Of a stretch of DNA of 64,000 nucleotides, positions 24,759 to 35,219 are shown piece after piece. The position numbers and the translations under genes are program-made. The stretch is from Pontibacter aquaedesilientis (lineage in GTDB: Bacteria > Bacteroidota > Bacteroidia > Cytophagales > Hymenobacteraceae): contig NZ_JACXAJ010000002.1 of NCBI RefSeq assembly GCF_014773225.1, positions 744,001 through 808,000 of the forward strand, read 5' to 3'. Every line of letters begins with the position of its first letter. Position 1 is the first letter of the stretch. Below the pieces are notes generated by a model. The model ran no database searches and was not told the DNA's origin. It worked only from the letters and a program-made list of their open reading frames with translations.

Positions 24759-25676
24759 CTACTCCCGCACGCAGAAGATACTTCCTTCCACAGCCAAGTC
24801 TGCTTTAGGAAAAACTTCCAGGGCTTCGTTCAGGAGCGGGGTAAGGTCTTTGTAGCGCACGGAGAAGTGCCCAAGCAGCAGGTGACGCACCTGGGCGGCC
24901 GCGGCTAGTTCAGCAGCCTGGCGGGCAGTGCTGTGGAAGGTATAGTGTGCCCGGTCGCGCAGATCATCGGTAAAGGTGGCCTCGTGGTAAAGTAAATCCA
25001 CGCCACGAAGGTACGTAATCAACTCAGGCTTATACCTGCTGTCGGCGCAGTAGGCGTAGCTGCGGCTGCGCTTGGGCTCCAGTGTTACCAGCGCATTGCG
25101 CACCAGTATATTGCCCTGCTCGTCCATTATGTCTTCTCCCCACTTGAGGCGTACCAGTTGCGGCGGCGTCAGGAAACCAGGCAGGTTCTCTTTGATGAGC
25201 GATCGTGGTTTTTGCTTTTCGCGGAACAGGAAACCGCAGCAAGGTATGCGATGCTCCATCGGGATGGTGTGCACCGTGATTTTCTTGTCCTCGTAGATTT
25301 TGCGGTAACAGGTGGTATCCAACTCATGGAAAATAAGCTTGTAGCACAGGTTAGTGCCAGAGTACTTGAGCTGTAAGCTTAGGATTTCGGAGAGGCCGGG
25401 AGGGCCGAAGAGGTGCAGGGGCATTTGGCGTCCCTGCAGGTGCATGGTGGAGAGCAGGCCAGCCAGACCAAAGTAGTGGTCACCATGCAGGTGGCTGATA
25501 TAGATATTGGAAATGCGCTGATGCTTTATTTTGTAAAGCATCAGCTGCATTTGTGTTCCTTCTCCGCAATCAATCAGGTGGTACTGATTGTCGATCGTTA
25601 ACAGCTGGGCTGTATGGTGTCTGTTTGCCGAGGGTGTGGCCGACGAACTGCCGAGTATTCTGAGTTCGAAATCCAC
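24759..25676 (-). CDS. rnz: Ribonuclease Z
   Basis: A 305-residue metallo-beta-lactamase-fold endonuclease that trims tRNA 3' ends. The zinc motif is H62-L-H64-G-D66-H67 (ISHLHGDHYFGLAG), with further ligands in MEHRIPCCGF, YCADSRY and LLGHFSVRYKD. The N-terminal ILGSSSATPSANRH is diagnostic. The start is GTG at 25676 and no in-frame ATG precedes the conserved strand. The gene follows the STAS-domain gene by 14 bp and the two probably share a transcript with purC. Confidence 0.96.
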   Translation of the reverse strand: MDFELRILGSSSATPSANRHHTAQLLTIDNQYHLIDCGEGTQMQLMLYKIKHQRISNIYISHLHGDHYFGLAGLLSTMHLQGRQMPLHLFGPPGLSEILSLQLKYSGTNLCYKLIFHELDTTCYRKIYEDKKITVHTIPMEHRIPCCGFLFREKQKPRSLIKENLPGFLTPPQLVRLKWGEDIMDEQGNILVRNALVTLEPKRSRSYAYCADSRYKPELITYLRGVDLLYHEATFTDDLRDRAHYTFHSTARQAAELAAAAQVRHLLLGHFSVRYKDLTPLLNEALEVFPKADLAVEGSIFCVRE

Positions 25677-25690
25677 AAAGTATAAATGAC

Positions 25691-26068
25691 TTAGTCTTCC
25701 TTATTTGTCAGGTCCTGCTCGATCTCATGCAGGAACACACGGTCAATCGCTTCCTCTACCGTTGGAAGAATGTTGAGTACAGACTCCAGTTTGGAGATAG
25801 TGATCAATTTCATCACATGGTCCTGCAGGCTGGTCAGGATCAGCAGGCCATTGGAAGAGTTGCACAATCTGTTTGCGATCAGGATAGAGCTCAATCCAGA
25901 TGAATCGGTATATTTTACGTTGCTGAGGTCAAGAATCAAGTTGGTGATCCCTTCGGCATTCAACTTCACGAATTCAGATTTCAGATCCGGAGCGATTGAA
26001 GTGTCCAGCTTTTTCTCATCTATCGTGATAATGGTGTAGTTTTCTTTCTTATCAATCGTGTACTTCAT
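25691..26068 (-). CDS. STAS-domain protein (anti-sigma factor antagonist-like)
   Basis: A 125-residue single STAS domain, the fold of SpoIIAA-type anti-anti-sigma factors. The phosphorylatable position is in KYTDSSGLSSILIANRL (Ser56/Ser57). MKYTIDKKENYTIITIDEKKLDTSIAPDLK is a typical first half, and a longer frame from 26113 adds residues outside the fold, so I take ATG 26068. An acidic tail follows (HEIEQDLTNKED). No kinase or phosphatase partner is in the window. The order purC-STAS-rnz with short gaps suggests one transcript. Confidence 0.92.
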   Translation of the reverse strand: MKYTIDKKENYTIITIDEKKLDTSIAPDLKSEFVKLNAEGITNLILDLSNVKYTDSSGLSSILIANRLCNSSNGLLILTSLQDHVMKLITISKLESVLNILPTVEEAIDRVFLHEIEQDLTNKED

Positions 26069-26123
26069 AGATCTACCAGTAAAGGATTTAAACGCGAATG
26101 TACCAAAATCCACGTTAATTATT

Positions 26124-27071
26124 CTAATTTTTTGCGTTAAAAATGTTTTCTTCTATGTGATTCTCAATGCGTGAGAGCACATCATCATAACTTTCCTTGT
26201 GAAAAGGCTGACCGGTAAAAACCTCGTATAATTCAATATACCGGTCCGAAATGCTGTTCACCACTTCGTCGGTCATCTCCGGTACTACCTGCCCTTCCTG
26301 GCCCTGGAAACCGTTCTCGATGAGCCACTGGCGCACAAACTCTTTCGAGAGCTGCTTCTGTGAATCACCATTTCGCTGACGTTCCTCGTAGCCATCACTA
26401 TAAAAATAGCGGGACGAGTCAGGGGTATGGATCTCATCGATCAGGTATATCTCCCCGTTGTAATTACCGAACTCATACTTGGTGTCGACCAGAATGAGCC
26501 CCCGCTGTCTGGCTAACTCCGTGCCTCTTGCAAAGAGCGCCCGCGTATAAGACTCTAATTTAATATATTCCTGCTCAGATACAATGCCTTTTGCCAGAAT
26601 TTCTTCGCGGGTAATGTCCTCATCGTGCCCTTTGTCAGCCTTGGTCGTTGGTGTAATGATGGGCTCCGGCAGTCTGTCGTTCTCGCGCAGGCCTTCCGGT
26701 AAAGCTACTCCGCACACCATGCGCTTGCCGGCTTTGTATTCGCGCCAGGCATGGCCAGCCAGATAGCCTCTGATGACCATTTCTACCTTGTAGGGTTCAC
26801 AGCGGTATCCGATCGTTACGTTCGGGTCCGGCGTTGCGATAACCCAGTTGGGTACCAGGTCTGAGGTAGCCTTTAGGTTCAGGCTCGCAATTTGATTCAG
26901 TACCTGCCCTTTGTAAGGTATAGCACGCGGCAATACCACGTCAAAAGCTGATATTCTGTCAGTGGCAACTATAGCCAGACGATCCTCAAAATAATAAACG
27001 TCGCGAACCTTGCCTCTGTAAAAACCGGTCTGCCCGGCGAAGGAGAAGTTGGTTTCTTTTATGGCCTCCAT
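26124..27071 (-). CDS. purC: Phosphoribosylaminoimidazole-succinocarboxamide synthase
   Basis: A 315-residue SAICAR synthetase, which joins aspartate to CAIR in purine synthesis. Diagnostic segments are [57 protein letters not shown] and [14 protein letters not shown]. Start at ATG 27071 ([11 protein letters not shown]). The upstream ATG at 27098 is unlikely because the promoter element TAACTTTG ends at 27096, so transcription should begin after it. Length matches the long (about 300 aa) SAICAR form. Confidence 0.97.
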   Translation of the reverse strand: MEAIKETNFSFAGQTGFYRGKVRDVYYFEDRLAIVATDRISAFDVVLPRAIPYKGQVLNQIASLNLKATSDLVPNWVIATPDPNVTIGYRCEPYKVEMVIRGYLAGHAWREYKAGKRMVCGVALPEGLRENDRLPEPIITPTTKADKGHDEDITREEILAKGIVSEQEYIKLESYTRALFARGTELARQRGLILVDTKYEFGNYNGEIYLIDEIHTPDSSRYFYSDGYEERQRNGDSQKQLSKEFVRQWLIENGFQGQEGQVVPEMTDEVVNSISDRYIELYEVFTGQPFHKESYDDVLSRIENHIEENIFNAKN

Positions 27072-27095
27072 TAGGTTTATTGGGTTAGAGAGCGG

Positions 27096-27103
27096 CAAAG
27101 TTA
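27096..27103 (-). promoter_or_regulatory. Candidate -7 element for purC
   Basis: TAACTTTG on the minus strand fits TAnnTTTG. Transcription would begin near 27089, leaving an untranslated leader of about 18 nt before ATG 27071. No well-placed -33 TTTG was found. Confidence 0.45.
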
Positions 27104-27245
27104 ACTATATTTTATTGGGTGAGAAATAAATAATAGGCCAATAGAAGCTTGCATCGAATCCTTGTAAATATAGTTTGTCTGCTATACTGCCTTATACTCT
27201 TCAGTATAGTGAAAGTTTTATATTTTGATATTTATAGTTTGCATA

Positions 27246-28730
27246 TTATTTAGAATGTTTGTCTTCGAATTGAGGCAACCTCTGTTTGTCATTTCTATAG
27301 TTGATAATGTTCAGGATCATTCCTTTAAAAATTATATAATGGAAGGGAAGCATGGTGTACCAGTACAGCCTGCCGGCCAATCCGTCAGGGCGGAAAGCGG
27401 CGAGTTGTTCCAGGTAATTTCCATCGGGTTCCTCGCATACCCTGAACTGGAGCCAAGCCTCGCCTGGTAGCTTCATTTCAGCGTATAGCAACAAGCGGCG
27501 TCCTTTTTTGTCAACTGCCAGAACGCGCCAAAAATCAATCGTATCGCCTGCCTGCACATCCACAGGGTGCCGCCGACCCCGTTGTAACCCTACACCTCCC
27601 ACCAATTTGTCAAGCAGCCCTCTGATCTCCCACAGGAAGTCTGTTTTGTACCAGCCGCGCTCGCCGCCAATGCTCAACACATTGTCCATCACCTCATTCG
27701 GGTCTCTGTCGAAACGTACTTTCTGCTTGTCGGCCAATACGCCGTTTTCTGGTATTTGTACAAAATCCATAAAGTTGAGTGGGAGTGTGCCGCTTACCAG
27801 TGCGTCCTTCCAACTGGAAACCACCAGGTTTTGTTCGATCTTGGTAAAAGCCAGATTAATGGCACTCTCGTAGTTCAGGCATTTGTGCGGAATAAGCTGC
27901 TGGATGGATGGGTCTTTCACCACGGCGTCGTTTCGAAGACTTTCCACCAGGCTGCGTGCCAGCGAGTAACTGGTGCTGGTCACAAAATAGAGCCAGTAGG
28001 ACGATAGTTTGGGCGTAAGTATCGGCAAGGTATAGATGCGTCGTTTCAGGTGCCGCTGCTCAGCCAGCTGCAGGAGCATCTGTTTATAAGTGAGGACATC
28101 CGGTCCGCCGATCTCAAAGCGTCTTTCGTAGCAATCAGCCCGACCCAGTACAGCGGTGAGGTAAAACACGACGTCCCGTATGGCGATAGGCTGACACTTG
28201 GAGTTAAGCCATTTGGGCGTGATCATCACAGGAAGCTTCTCCACCAGATCGCGGATGATCTCGAACGAGGCACTGCCAGAACCAATGATGATTGCGGCGC
28301 GAAGCACGGTCAGCGACGCCTTTGCCTGATCGAGTACGTCCTCCACCTGCCTGCGCGAGGATAGGTGTTTGGATAGATGCGCGTCGTTGGATATGCCGCT
28401 CAGGTATACCAGTTGTCTGGCGGTGGTTTGGTTGAGATAAGCCACAAAGTTAGCGGCCGATTCCTGCTCTGCTTGTGTAAAATCGGCTTTTCCCGTGCCC
28501 ATGGAGTGCACAAGGTAGTAGGCAGCGTCCATGTCGCGGGGCAGGTCCTGCAGCGACTCCGGCTTAAGCAGATCGCCTTTTGCCACCTGCACCTTGTCGC
28601 GCAGGCTTTCTGCTATGCTGAAACGACGGGGATCCCGTACCAGGCACACAACCTCATGTTGCTGCTCTACCAGCACCGGCAGCAGCCGTTTGCCGATATA
28701 CCCATTTGCACCTGTCAGCAGTATCCTCAT
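27246..28730 (-). CDS. SDR-family NAD(P)-binding protein with DUF2867 domain
   Basis: A 494-residue cytoplasmic protein. Residues 1-240 form an atypical extended SDR (NmrA-like) domain: the cofactor motif is GANGYIGKRL, with LVYLSGI and YYLVHSMG further in. Residues 300-485 fit DUF2867 (WEIRGLLDKLVGGVGLQRGRRHP, DTIDFWRVLAVDKKGRRLLLYAEMKLPGEAWLQF), a lipid-binding-like fold of unknown role, with a hydrophobic C-terminus (WYTMLPFHYIIFKGMIL). The exact reaction is unknown. It is divergent from the methionine operon. Confidence 0.88.
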   Translation of the reverse strand: MRILLTGANGYIGKRLLPVLVEQQHEVVCLVRDPRRFSIAESLRDKVQVAKGDLLKPESLQDLPRDMDAAYYLVHSMGTGKADFTQAEQESAANFVAYLNQTTARQLVYLSGISNDAHLSKHLSSRRQVEDVLDQAKASLTVLRAAIIIGSGSASFEIIRDLVEKLPVMITPKWLNSKCQPIAIRDVVFYLTAVLGRADCYERRFEIGGPDVLTYKQMLLQLAEQRHLKRRIYTLPILTPKLSSYWLYFVTSTSYSLARSLVESLRNDAVVKDPSIQQLIPHKCLNYESAINLAFTKIEQNLVVSSWKDALVSGTLPLNFMDFVQIPENGVLADKQKVRFDRDPNEVMDNVLSIGGERGWYKTDFLWEIRGLLDKLVGGVGLQRGRRHPVDVQAGDTIDFWRVLAVDKKGRRLLLYAEMKLPGEAWLQFRVCEEPDGNYLEQLAAFRPDGLAGRLYWYTMLPFHYIIFKGMILNIINYRNDKQRLPQFEDKHSK

Positions 28731-28924
28731 GTCAGTATATTTCGATTCATTTTAATCTCACAACAGCCACACTAAACTTATGTTCTCTGCCTGCAATTAT
28801 ACTTATGGTAGATGATGCTTTAAGGTTTTGTGTTCAGAATAAAAACGTCTTGGTGTAAATTGTTGGTAGTCAGGGTGATATTGCTGGGGCTTTGAGATAT
28901 TTCAAAATTATTTTCAGGTATAAA

Positions 28925-28956
28925 TTTGGATTTAAAAAAAACGTCCTCTAGCTTTG
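28925..28956 (+). promoter_or_regulatory. Consensus promoter of the methionine operon
   Basis: TTTG (28925-28928), a 20-bp spacer, and TAGCTTTG (28949-28956) match TTTG-N20-TAnnTTTG exactly. Transcription would start near 28963, about 23 nt before the riboswitch. Confidence 0.75.
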
Positions 28957-28985
28957 TTCCCATCAAGTCAGATATCCCTTTGGGG

Positions 28986-29097
28986 TATTGATTTATAAAG
29001 AAGCGTGGAGAGACAGGCTCTGTGAAGCGCTAGCAACCAGCCACTTGGCAAGGTGCTAATTCCTGATTCCGGATTTTCGGAAGAATATAAATTGATA
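28986..29097 (+). promoter_or_regulatory. SAM-I riboswitch (S-box) upstream of metY
   Basis: P1 is a 12-bp helix (28986-28997 with 29086-29097, two G-U pairs). Inside are the conserved S-box parts in order: AAGAAGCGTGGAGAGACAGG, TGTGAAGCGC, AGCAACC, and GGTGCTAATTCC. SAM-I aptamers bind S-adenosylmethionine and shut down methionine genes. No T-run follows P1 directly. Instead a start codon lies 5 nt after it (29103), so SAM could control translation of the leader peptide, or an anti-P1 structure may form. Confidence 0.93.
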
Positions 29098-29102
29098 ACG
29101 TT

Positions 29103-29234
29103 ATGAACAAGGGAATTAAGCCAACAGCGTATTTTATTTCTTTTTCGGCAGCCTACCTGCCGCTATACCCGCATGCTTTTGCGCATGCTGTTGTCATGTG
29201 CAACCCCATGCGCATGTGCTGCTGCTGTTGTTAG
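29103..29234 (+). CDS. Met/Cys-rich leader peptide of the methionine operon
   Basis: A 43-codon frame between the riboswitch and metY, starting 5 nt after P1. It opens MNKGIKPTAYF and ends MCNPMRMCCCCC, so nine of its last twelve residues are Met or Cys, with five consecutive Cys codons before TAG. Within the message, GCGCATG (29181-29187), CATGTGC (29195-29201) and GCGCATG (29210-29216) allow the middle segment to pair with either neighbour, as in attenuators. Downstream is a T-tailed hairpin. Ribosome stalling at Cys/Met codons could set operon expression. The peptide has no other apparent function. Confidence 0.7.
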   Translation: MNKGIKPTAYFISFSAAYLPLYPHAFAHAVVMCNPMRMCCCCC

Positions 29235-29280
29235 CGCACTGACCTAATCCCCATCATTACTGCTGCATATTGCCTTTAAG

Positions 29281-29310
29281 CCACAGGCGCTGTCTGTTGC
29301 TGTGGGTTTT
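29281..29310 (+). terminator. Hairpin with T-run in the metY leader (candidate attenuator)
   Basis: CCACAG (29281-29286) pairs with CTGTGG (29300-29305), followed by GTTTT. It lies 46 nt after the leader-peptide stop and 76 nt before metY. AGCGC at 29233-29237 could pair with GCGCT (29287-29291) in its loop. Confidence 0.5.
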
Positions 29311-29379
29311 GCTGCATCTCTTCCATTTCTTGTCTCCGGACAAGCTAATCTGATCTATATATTTTTCATCTCAAAATAA

Positions 29380-30714
<1,335 letters not shown>

Positions 30715-30718
30715 TCTG

Positions 30719-31777
30719 ATGCCTGAGCATTTAATTTTCCATTACCAAAAGGAGTTTGCACTGGAGTCGGGGGCCTCGCTTCCCGGCTTCCAGCTTGCTT
30801 ACACCACCTACGGTCGTCTTAACAAGGAACGCAGCAACGTGCTGTGGATTTGCCATGCCCTGACCGGCAGCTCGGACTTCACCGACTGGTGGGGCGGGCT
30901 TTTCGGCAAAGGCAAGCTGTATGATCCTGCTGATTGGTTCATCGTGTGTGCCAACACGCTGGGTGGCTGCTATGGCTCTACCGGTCCATTGTCTGTTGAT
31001 CCTAGAACTTTGCAGCCGTTTTATCACAGCTTCCCGCAGTTGACAAACCGGGACATTGTTAAAGCTTTTGATCTGTTGCGGCAGGAGTTGGGACTGGGGC
31101 AAATCCATACCTTGCTGGGTGGATCGCTGGGCGGACAGCAGGCTTTGGAATGGGCCTTGCAGGAGCCTAATATATTTCAGAACCTGATACAGGTGGCATC
31201 CAATGCCCGGCACTCGGCATGGGGCATCGCCTTTAATGAGAGCCAGCGTATGGCTATCCGGCAAGACCCGAGCTGGAGCGGCAATTCCAGGGAATCCGGT
31301 TTGGAAGGTTTGAAAACAGCCCGCGCCATTGCCATGCTTTCTTACCGGCACTATACCTGTTATGAAGCGGCGCAGCAGGAGCCTGGCCACAGTACGACCG
31401 ACAATTTCAGGGCATCATCTTACCAGGTATACCAGGGCGATAAACTGGCGCAACGCTTCAATGCTTATACCTACTGGCTGCTTTCCAAAGCCATGGACTC
31501 TCACAATATTGGCCGTGGCCGGGGAGGGGTTGAGAAAGCACTGAAGAGACTTAGGGCCAGAAGCCTTTTTGTAGGCGTAGAGACTGATCTGCTGTTTCCG
31601 GTGGAGGAGCAGTTAGCGCTACACCAGCAGGTACCCGGCTCCAGCTTCGCCCTGATCCATTCCTCTTATGGGCACGACGGGTTTCTGGTAGAAGAAGCGC
31701 AACTCACCCATGCAATTCAGTCATTTTATCAAGCAGAGACATTAAAAGAACGACACTATGAAAATACAGAAGTTTAA
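30719..31777 (+). CDS. metX: Homoserine O-acetyltransferase (MetX)
   Basis: A 352-residue alpha/beta-hydrolase-fold acyltransferase that acetylates homoserine. The nucleophile is Ser136 in TLLGGSLGGQQALEW. The catalytic Asp and His are in VGVETDLLFPVEEQ and SSYGHDGFLVE. ICHALTGSSDFTDWWGG and NTLGGCYGSTGP are family signatures. It supplies the MetY substrate. It starts 4 bp after metY and overlaps the start of hom by 20 bp, so translation is probably coupled. Confidence 0.96.
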   Translation: MPEHLIFHYQKEFALESGASLPGFQLAYTTYGRLNKERSNVLWICHALTGSSDFTDWWGGLFGKGKLYDPADWFIVCANTLGGCYGSTGPLSVDPRTLQPFYHSFPQLTNRDIVKAFDLLRQELGLGQIHTLLGGSLGGQQALEWALQEPNIFQNLIQVASNARHSAWGIAFNESQRMAIRQDPSWSGNSRESGLEGLKTARAIAMLSYRHYTCYEAAQQEPGHSTTDNFRASSYQVYQGDKLAQRFNAYTYWLLSKAMDSHNIGRGRGGVEKALKRLRARSLFVGVETDLLFPVEEQLALHQQVPGSSFALIHSSYGHDGFLVEEAQLTHAIQSFYQAETLKERHYENTEV

Positions 31778-33008
31778 AAAGCGCATTGGACTGATTGGGT
31801 TTGGATGCGTAGGGCAGGGGCTGTACGACATCGTCGCGGCCAACCCGCATCTGGGTCTGGAGATCGGCCGGATCTGCGTGAAGGATAAAGACAAACCGCG
31901 CACCCTGCCGGCGGCCGCTTTCACCTTCGATGTGCAGGAGGTGTTGCAGGATACTTCGCTGGACATTCTGGCAGAACTGATTAGCGAGCCAGATGAAGCT
32001 CTTAAGATTATAAGAGCAGCATTGCAGCAAGGTAAAACCATTGTGTCGGCCAATAAAAAAGTAATAGCCGAGAACCTGCCGGAATTCATCAGCTTGCAGC
32101 AGCGGTATGGCGGGGTATTGCTTTATGAGGCATCTGTCTGTGGCAGCATTCCGATCTTGCGCACGCTGGAAGCTTATTATGGCTCGGAGCCGCTGTTAGA
32201 GGTACGGGGTGTACTGAATGGCTCTTCTAATTATATCCTGAGTAAGTTGCACCAGGAGAAGGTTGGCTATGCAGCAGCACTTGAGCAAGCACAGGCGCTC
32301 GGCTTTGCTGAGGCCGACCCTGCCCTGGACGTGGAAGGTATAGACGCGCTCCACAAGCTCTGCATTGTTGCAGCGCATGCCTATGGCCTGCTGGTGCACC
32401 CGAGCCAGGTGTTGCATTTTGGCATCAGCCATATAACGGCAGAAGCAATTGACCTGGCCGACGCAGTTGGGGCAAGGATAAAACTGGTCGGCACCATCAG
32501 GTCAGATAATGCCGGGAATGTGTCGCTGCAGGTGATCCCAACGCTGGTCGTTGCAGAGGATGCGCTTTATGATGTTGAGGCAGAATTTAACGGCGTGGAG
32601 GTGAACGCACAGTTTGCCGGGCAGCAGTTTCTGAAAGGGCGCGGTGCGGGCAGCCACCCGACAGGCTCGGCAGTGTGGGCGGACATTTCGGCAGCCGTGC
32701 GTGGCTATCGCTATACTTACCCCAAGCTGTGTGTGACTAATGCAAGTGTGGTGCAGCCTGAGGAGCCCATCACGGTGTTGCTGCACGCACCCCAATCGCT
32801 CACCGCGTTGCTCGGATCGCTGCAACCTATTGCGGTGCACAAAACGGAGGTTTCAAATCAAGTGATCGTAAAGGTTCAGCAGGAAAAACTGTTAGAACAC
32901 CAGGAGCTACTTAAAGAGCAGGGTGTTTTTGTGGCGCATCTACCTGAGTCCATGCCATTGGCACCTGTATTGGAAAAATTTACAGCAGTCACAGCCCTGC
33001 TGGTGTAA
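31758..33008 (+). CDS. hom: Homoserine dehydrogenase
   Basis: A 416-residue NAD(P)-dependent enzyme making homoserine from aspartate semialdehyde. The Rossmann motif is IGLIGFGCVGQGLYD. The catalytic domain contains YEASVCGSIPILRTLEAYY, GVLNGSSNYILSKL and GFAEADPALDVEGIDALHKL. The ~90-residue C-terminal tail (ITVLLHAPQSLTALLGSL...) could be a degenerate regulatory domain but lacks a clear ACT signature. It overlaps metX by 20 bp and completes a metY-metX-hom operon that channels homoserine to methionine under SAM control. Confidence 0.95.
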   Translation: MKIQKFKKRIGLIGFGCVGQGLYDIVAANPHLGLEIGRICVKDKDKPRTLPAAAFTFDVQEVLQDTSLDILAELISEPDEALKIIRAALQQGKTIVSANKKVIAENLPEFISLQQRYGGVLLYEASVCGSIPILRTLEAYYGSEPLLEVRGVLNGSSNYILSKLHQEKVGYAAALEQAQALGFAEADPALDVEGIDALHKLCIVAAHAYGLLVHPSQVLHFGISHITAEAIDLADAVGARIKLVGTIRSDNAGNVSLQVIPTLVVAEDALYDVEAEFNGVEVNAQFAGQQFLKGRGAGSHPTGSAVWADISAAVRGYRYTYPKLCVTNASVVQPEEPITVLLHAPQSLTALLGSLQPIAVHKTEVSNQVIVKVQQEKLLEHQELLKEQGVFVAHLPESMPLAPVLEKFTAVTALLV

Positions 33009-33290
33009 CGCAACACTTTGATGGCAAAAGTTGATTGTCACTGTTTTGTCAGCCTGCTTCATTTGTGCCAATCAAAGTGTAAACTATGGAAATAATTCAA
33101 TTTGAAAAAATAAAATATTTTGTATTTTAAATTGTGTTTGCTTGTTGTTGTTAAGGGTTAAATAGCTGTTTTTCAGTTGCTCATGTTGGGCTATAAAGCG
33201 GGTCTATAAATAAGATTGATATTTATGTCTCTTTCTTGTTCTGCTATCGTACAATAAAATATTTATGGACGGTACATAACACCTAAGGCA

Positions 33291-33986
33291 ATGAAAATCT
33301 ATATACCCTTATTCAGCACATTACTTTTAATAGTTATATTCTCCTCCTGCAGGAACGACAACCCTACACCTATTCGCAATGTGCGTTTCGATCCGGGTTT
33401 GCTAAATCCTGCCCATGCGGGTGGCGGTGCGCCCTGTGCGTTTTACAATTACTACTATGATGGTCAGTCAAAAGCCTTGGGTAACGTTCACAGCCGGATG
33501 GCTCTGGTTGCTTTTGACGATAGCTATACCTATGAGCAGGCAGTGTTTGCTGCTGGTAAGCATGGGTTTATAGAAAGCGTTGGGCAGGAGGTGCGCACCA
33601 ATTCTGCACGGTTATACCCGGTGCAGTTGGTCGATGGTCTGAGCTGCAAACAGGTGGAGCAGGCTATCAGGGTGCTGGAGCAAGATCCAGGTATAGCTTA
33701 TGCCGCTCCATATTTTTTAATGGATAGTGGCGCTGGTGTGCAGTTGCTGGGGATCTCCAATGAGTTTATTGTGACGGTGAAGGATCATAAGCAAGCAGGT
33801 AAGGTATTGGAACGTCTGGCTAATGCCACCAGAACCGCTATAGTCACCTCTCTCAGTGATGAAACCTATATACTGCGGGCTGACAAAAACTCAAAAGGCA
33901 ATGCGCTGGAAATGGCAAACTTTTTCCATGAGCAACCGCTTATTAAACATGCCGAACCTGACTTTGTGGTATCCCTTGAAATGTAA
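33291..33986 (+). CDS. Lipoprotein made of two subtilase-prodomain-like modules
   Basis: A 231-residue protein with a signal peptide and lipobox IFSSC (Cys20). Two similar segments follow. Residues ~66-140 end VLEQDPGIAYAAPYFLM, and ~155-231 (NEFIVTVKDHKQAGKVLERLA...) end HEQPLIKHAEPDFVVSLEM. Both show the pattern of subtilisin propeptides, where a ferredoxin-like fold ends in 'V-x-Y/H-AEPD' just before the protease. Here no protease domain follows: the gene stops at TAA 33984. It may be an inhibitor or chaperone of a separate protease. A strong terminator lies 35 bp downstream. Confidence 0.7.
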   Translation: MKIYIPLFSTLLLIVIFSSCRNDNPTPIRNVRFDPGLLNPAHAGGGAPCAFYNYYYDGQSKALGNVHSRMALVAFDDSYTYEQAVFAAGKHGFIESVGQEVRTNSARLYPVQLVDGLSCKQVEQAIRVLEQDPGIAYAAPYFLMDSGAGVQLLGISNEFIVTVKDHKQAGKVLERLANATRTAIVTSLSDETYILRADKNSKGNALEMANFFHEQPLIKHAEPDFVVSLEM

Positions 33987-34021
33987 TAATCCTTGGCTAT
34001 AGATTTTGTGGTTGAAAAACG

Positions 34022-34059
34022 AAGGCCCTGCTCTGGAAACAGAACAGGGCCTTTTTTTG
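34022..34059. terminator. Bidirectional hairpin terminator
   Basis: AAGGCCCTG and CAGGGCCTT form the stem, extended by CTCTG/CAGAA pairing, followed by a run of seven T on the plus strand. It separates the convergent prodomain-like lipoprotein gene and lysA. Confidence 0.9.
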
Positions 34060-34073
34060 AGTGTATTAAAGCA

Positions 34074-35219
34074 CTAACCAAGGTATACAGCAGCTGCCTT
34101 GTCGCGCAGGTTGTAGGCCGAAGCCATTACCTCGCCATAGGCACCTGCTGTTCGGATAGCAATCAGATCGCCGCGGTTAGTCTCGGGTAGCATGACCGCC
34201 TTGCCAAAGCAGTCAGACGATTCGCAGATAGGGCCAACCACATCATAGCGCTCCTCGGGTAAAGTGCTACTGAGGTTCTCTATCTTATGGAAGGACTGGT
34301 ATAAAGCGGGACGGATCAGCTCGGTCATGCCGGCATCTAGAATGGCGAAATTAGTTGAAACGCCTTTTTTGATGTACAGCACACGCGAAATCAGCGTACC
34401 GCTCTGTGCCACCAATGCCCTGCCCAGTTCAAAGTGAACCTGCTGACCAGGACGCAATTCCAGAAACTGGTTAAACAGCGAAAAGTAAGCTGCAAAATCA
34501 GGTATAGGTTGCTCATCCGGAGTATAGTAATCCACGCCAAGTCCGCCACCCACGTTGATGTGCTCCAACTGAATCTGGTGCGACTCAAACCAATCCTGAA
34601 ACTCATTGACCCGAGTGCACAGGTTGCGGAAAGCTGACAGGTCCGTGATCTGGGAGCCGATATGGAAATGCAACCCTATCAGCGACAGGTTGGGCAAGGT
34701 TTTGAGCAAAGCCAGCACATCTGGCAGTTCCCAGGCGTTTATGCCAAACTTATTCTCCTCCAGGCCAGTTGTGATGTACTTGTGCGTGTTGGCGTTTACG
34801 TTAGGGTTTATGCGCAACGCAATTTGGGCTGTTTTTCCTTTAGCTGCTGCCAGTTCGTTCAGCACCATCAACTCGTGGCTCGATTCGCAGTTGAAGCAGA
34901 AAATATTCTGGTCCAGGGCATAGTTGATCTCTGCGTCGGATTTACCTACTCCGGCAAATACCACGTGGTGTGCCGGGAAACCGTTCTCTATGGCACGTTT
35001 TACTTCGTTGCCGCTCACGCAGTCAGCACCAAAGCCAACCTGGCGCATTTCGTCCAGAACAGGGCGGTTGGTGTTAGCCTTCAAGGCATAGTGTACCTGA
35101 AAGTTATACCTATCAGCTTCCTGCTTGGCCTGCTGCAGGGTTTGGCGCAGCAGGTTAAGGTCGTATACATAAAAAGGAGTGGCGTGCTGCTGCAACTCCT
35201 GTAGTGGATGGTTAAGCAT
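34074..35219 (-). CDS. lysA: Diaminopimelate decarboxylase
   Basis: A 381-residue PLP enzyme of the alanine-racemase fold that makes lysine from meso-DAP. The PLP lysine is K48 in VHYALKANTN. GLHFHIGSQI, INVGGGLGVDY, ELGRALVAQSGTL and GPICESSDCFGK (active-site Cys) are all present. I take ATG 35219 (MLNHPLQELQQ); a longer frame from 35246 reaches further into lysC. With this start it still overlaps lysC by 8 bp, so the two genes form a lysC-lysA operon. Confidence 0.96.
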   Translation of the reverse strand: MLNHPLQELQQHATPFYVYDLNLLRQTLQQAKQEADRYNFQVHYALKANTNRPVLDEMRQVGFGADCVSGNEVKRAIENGFPAHHVVFAGVGKSDAEINYALDQNIFCFNCESSHELMVLNELAAAKGKTAQIALRINPNVNANTHKYITTGLEENKFGINAWELPDVLALLKTLPNLSLIGLHFHIGSQITDLSAFRNLCTRVNEFQDWFESHQIQLEHINVGGGLGVDYYTPDEQPIPDFAAYFSLFNQFLELRPGQQVHFELGRALVAQSGTLISRVLYIKKGVSTNFAILDAGMTELIRPALYQSFHKIENLSSTLPEERYDVVGPICESSDCFGKAVMLPETNRGDLIAIRTAGAYGEVMASAYNLRDKAAAVYLG

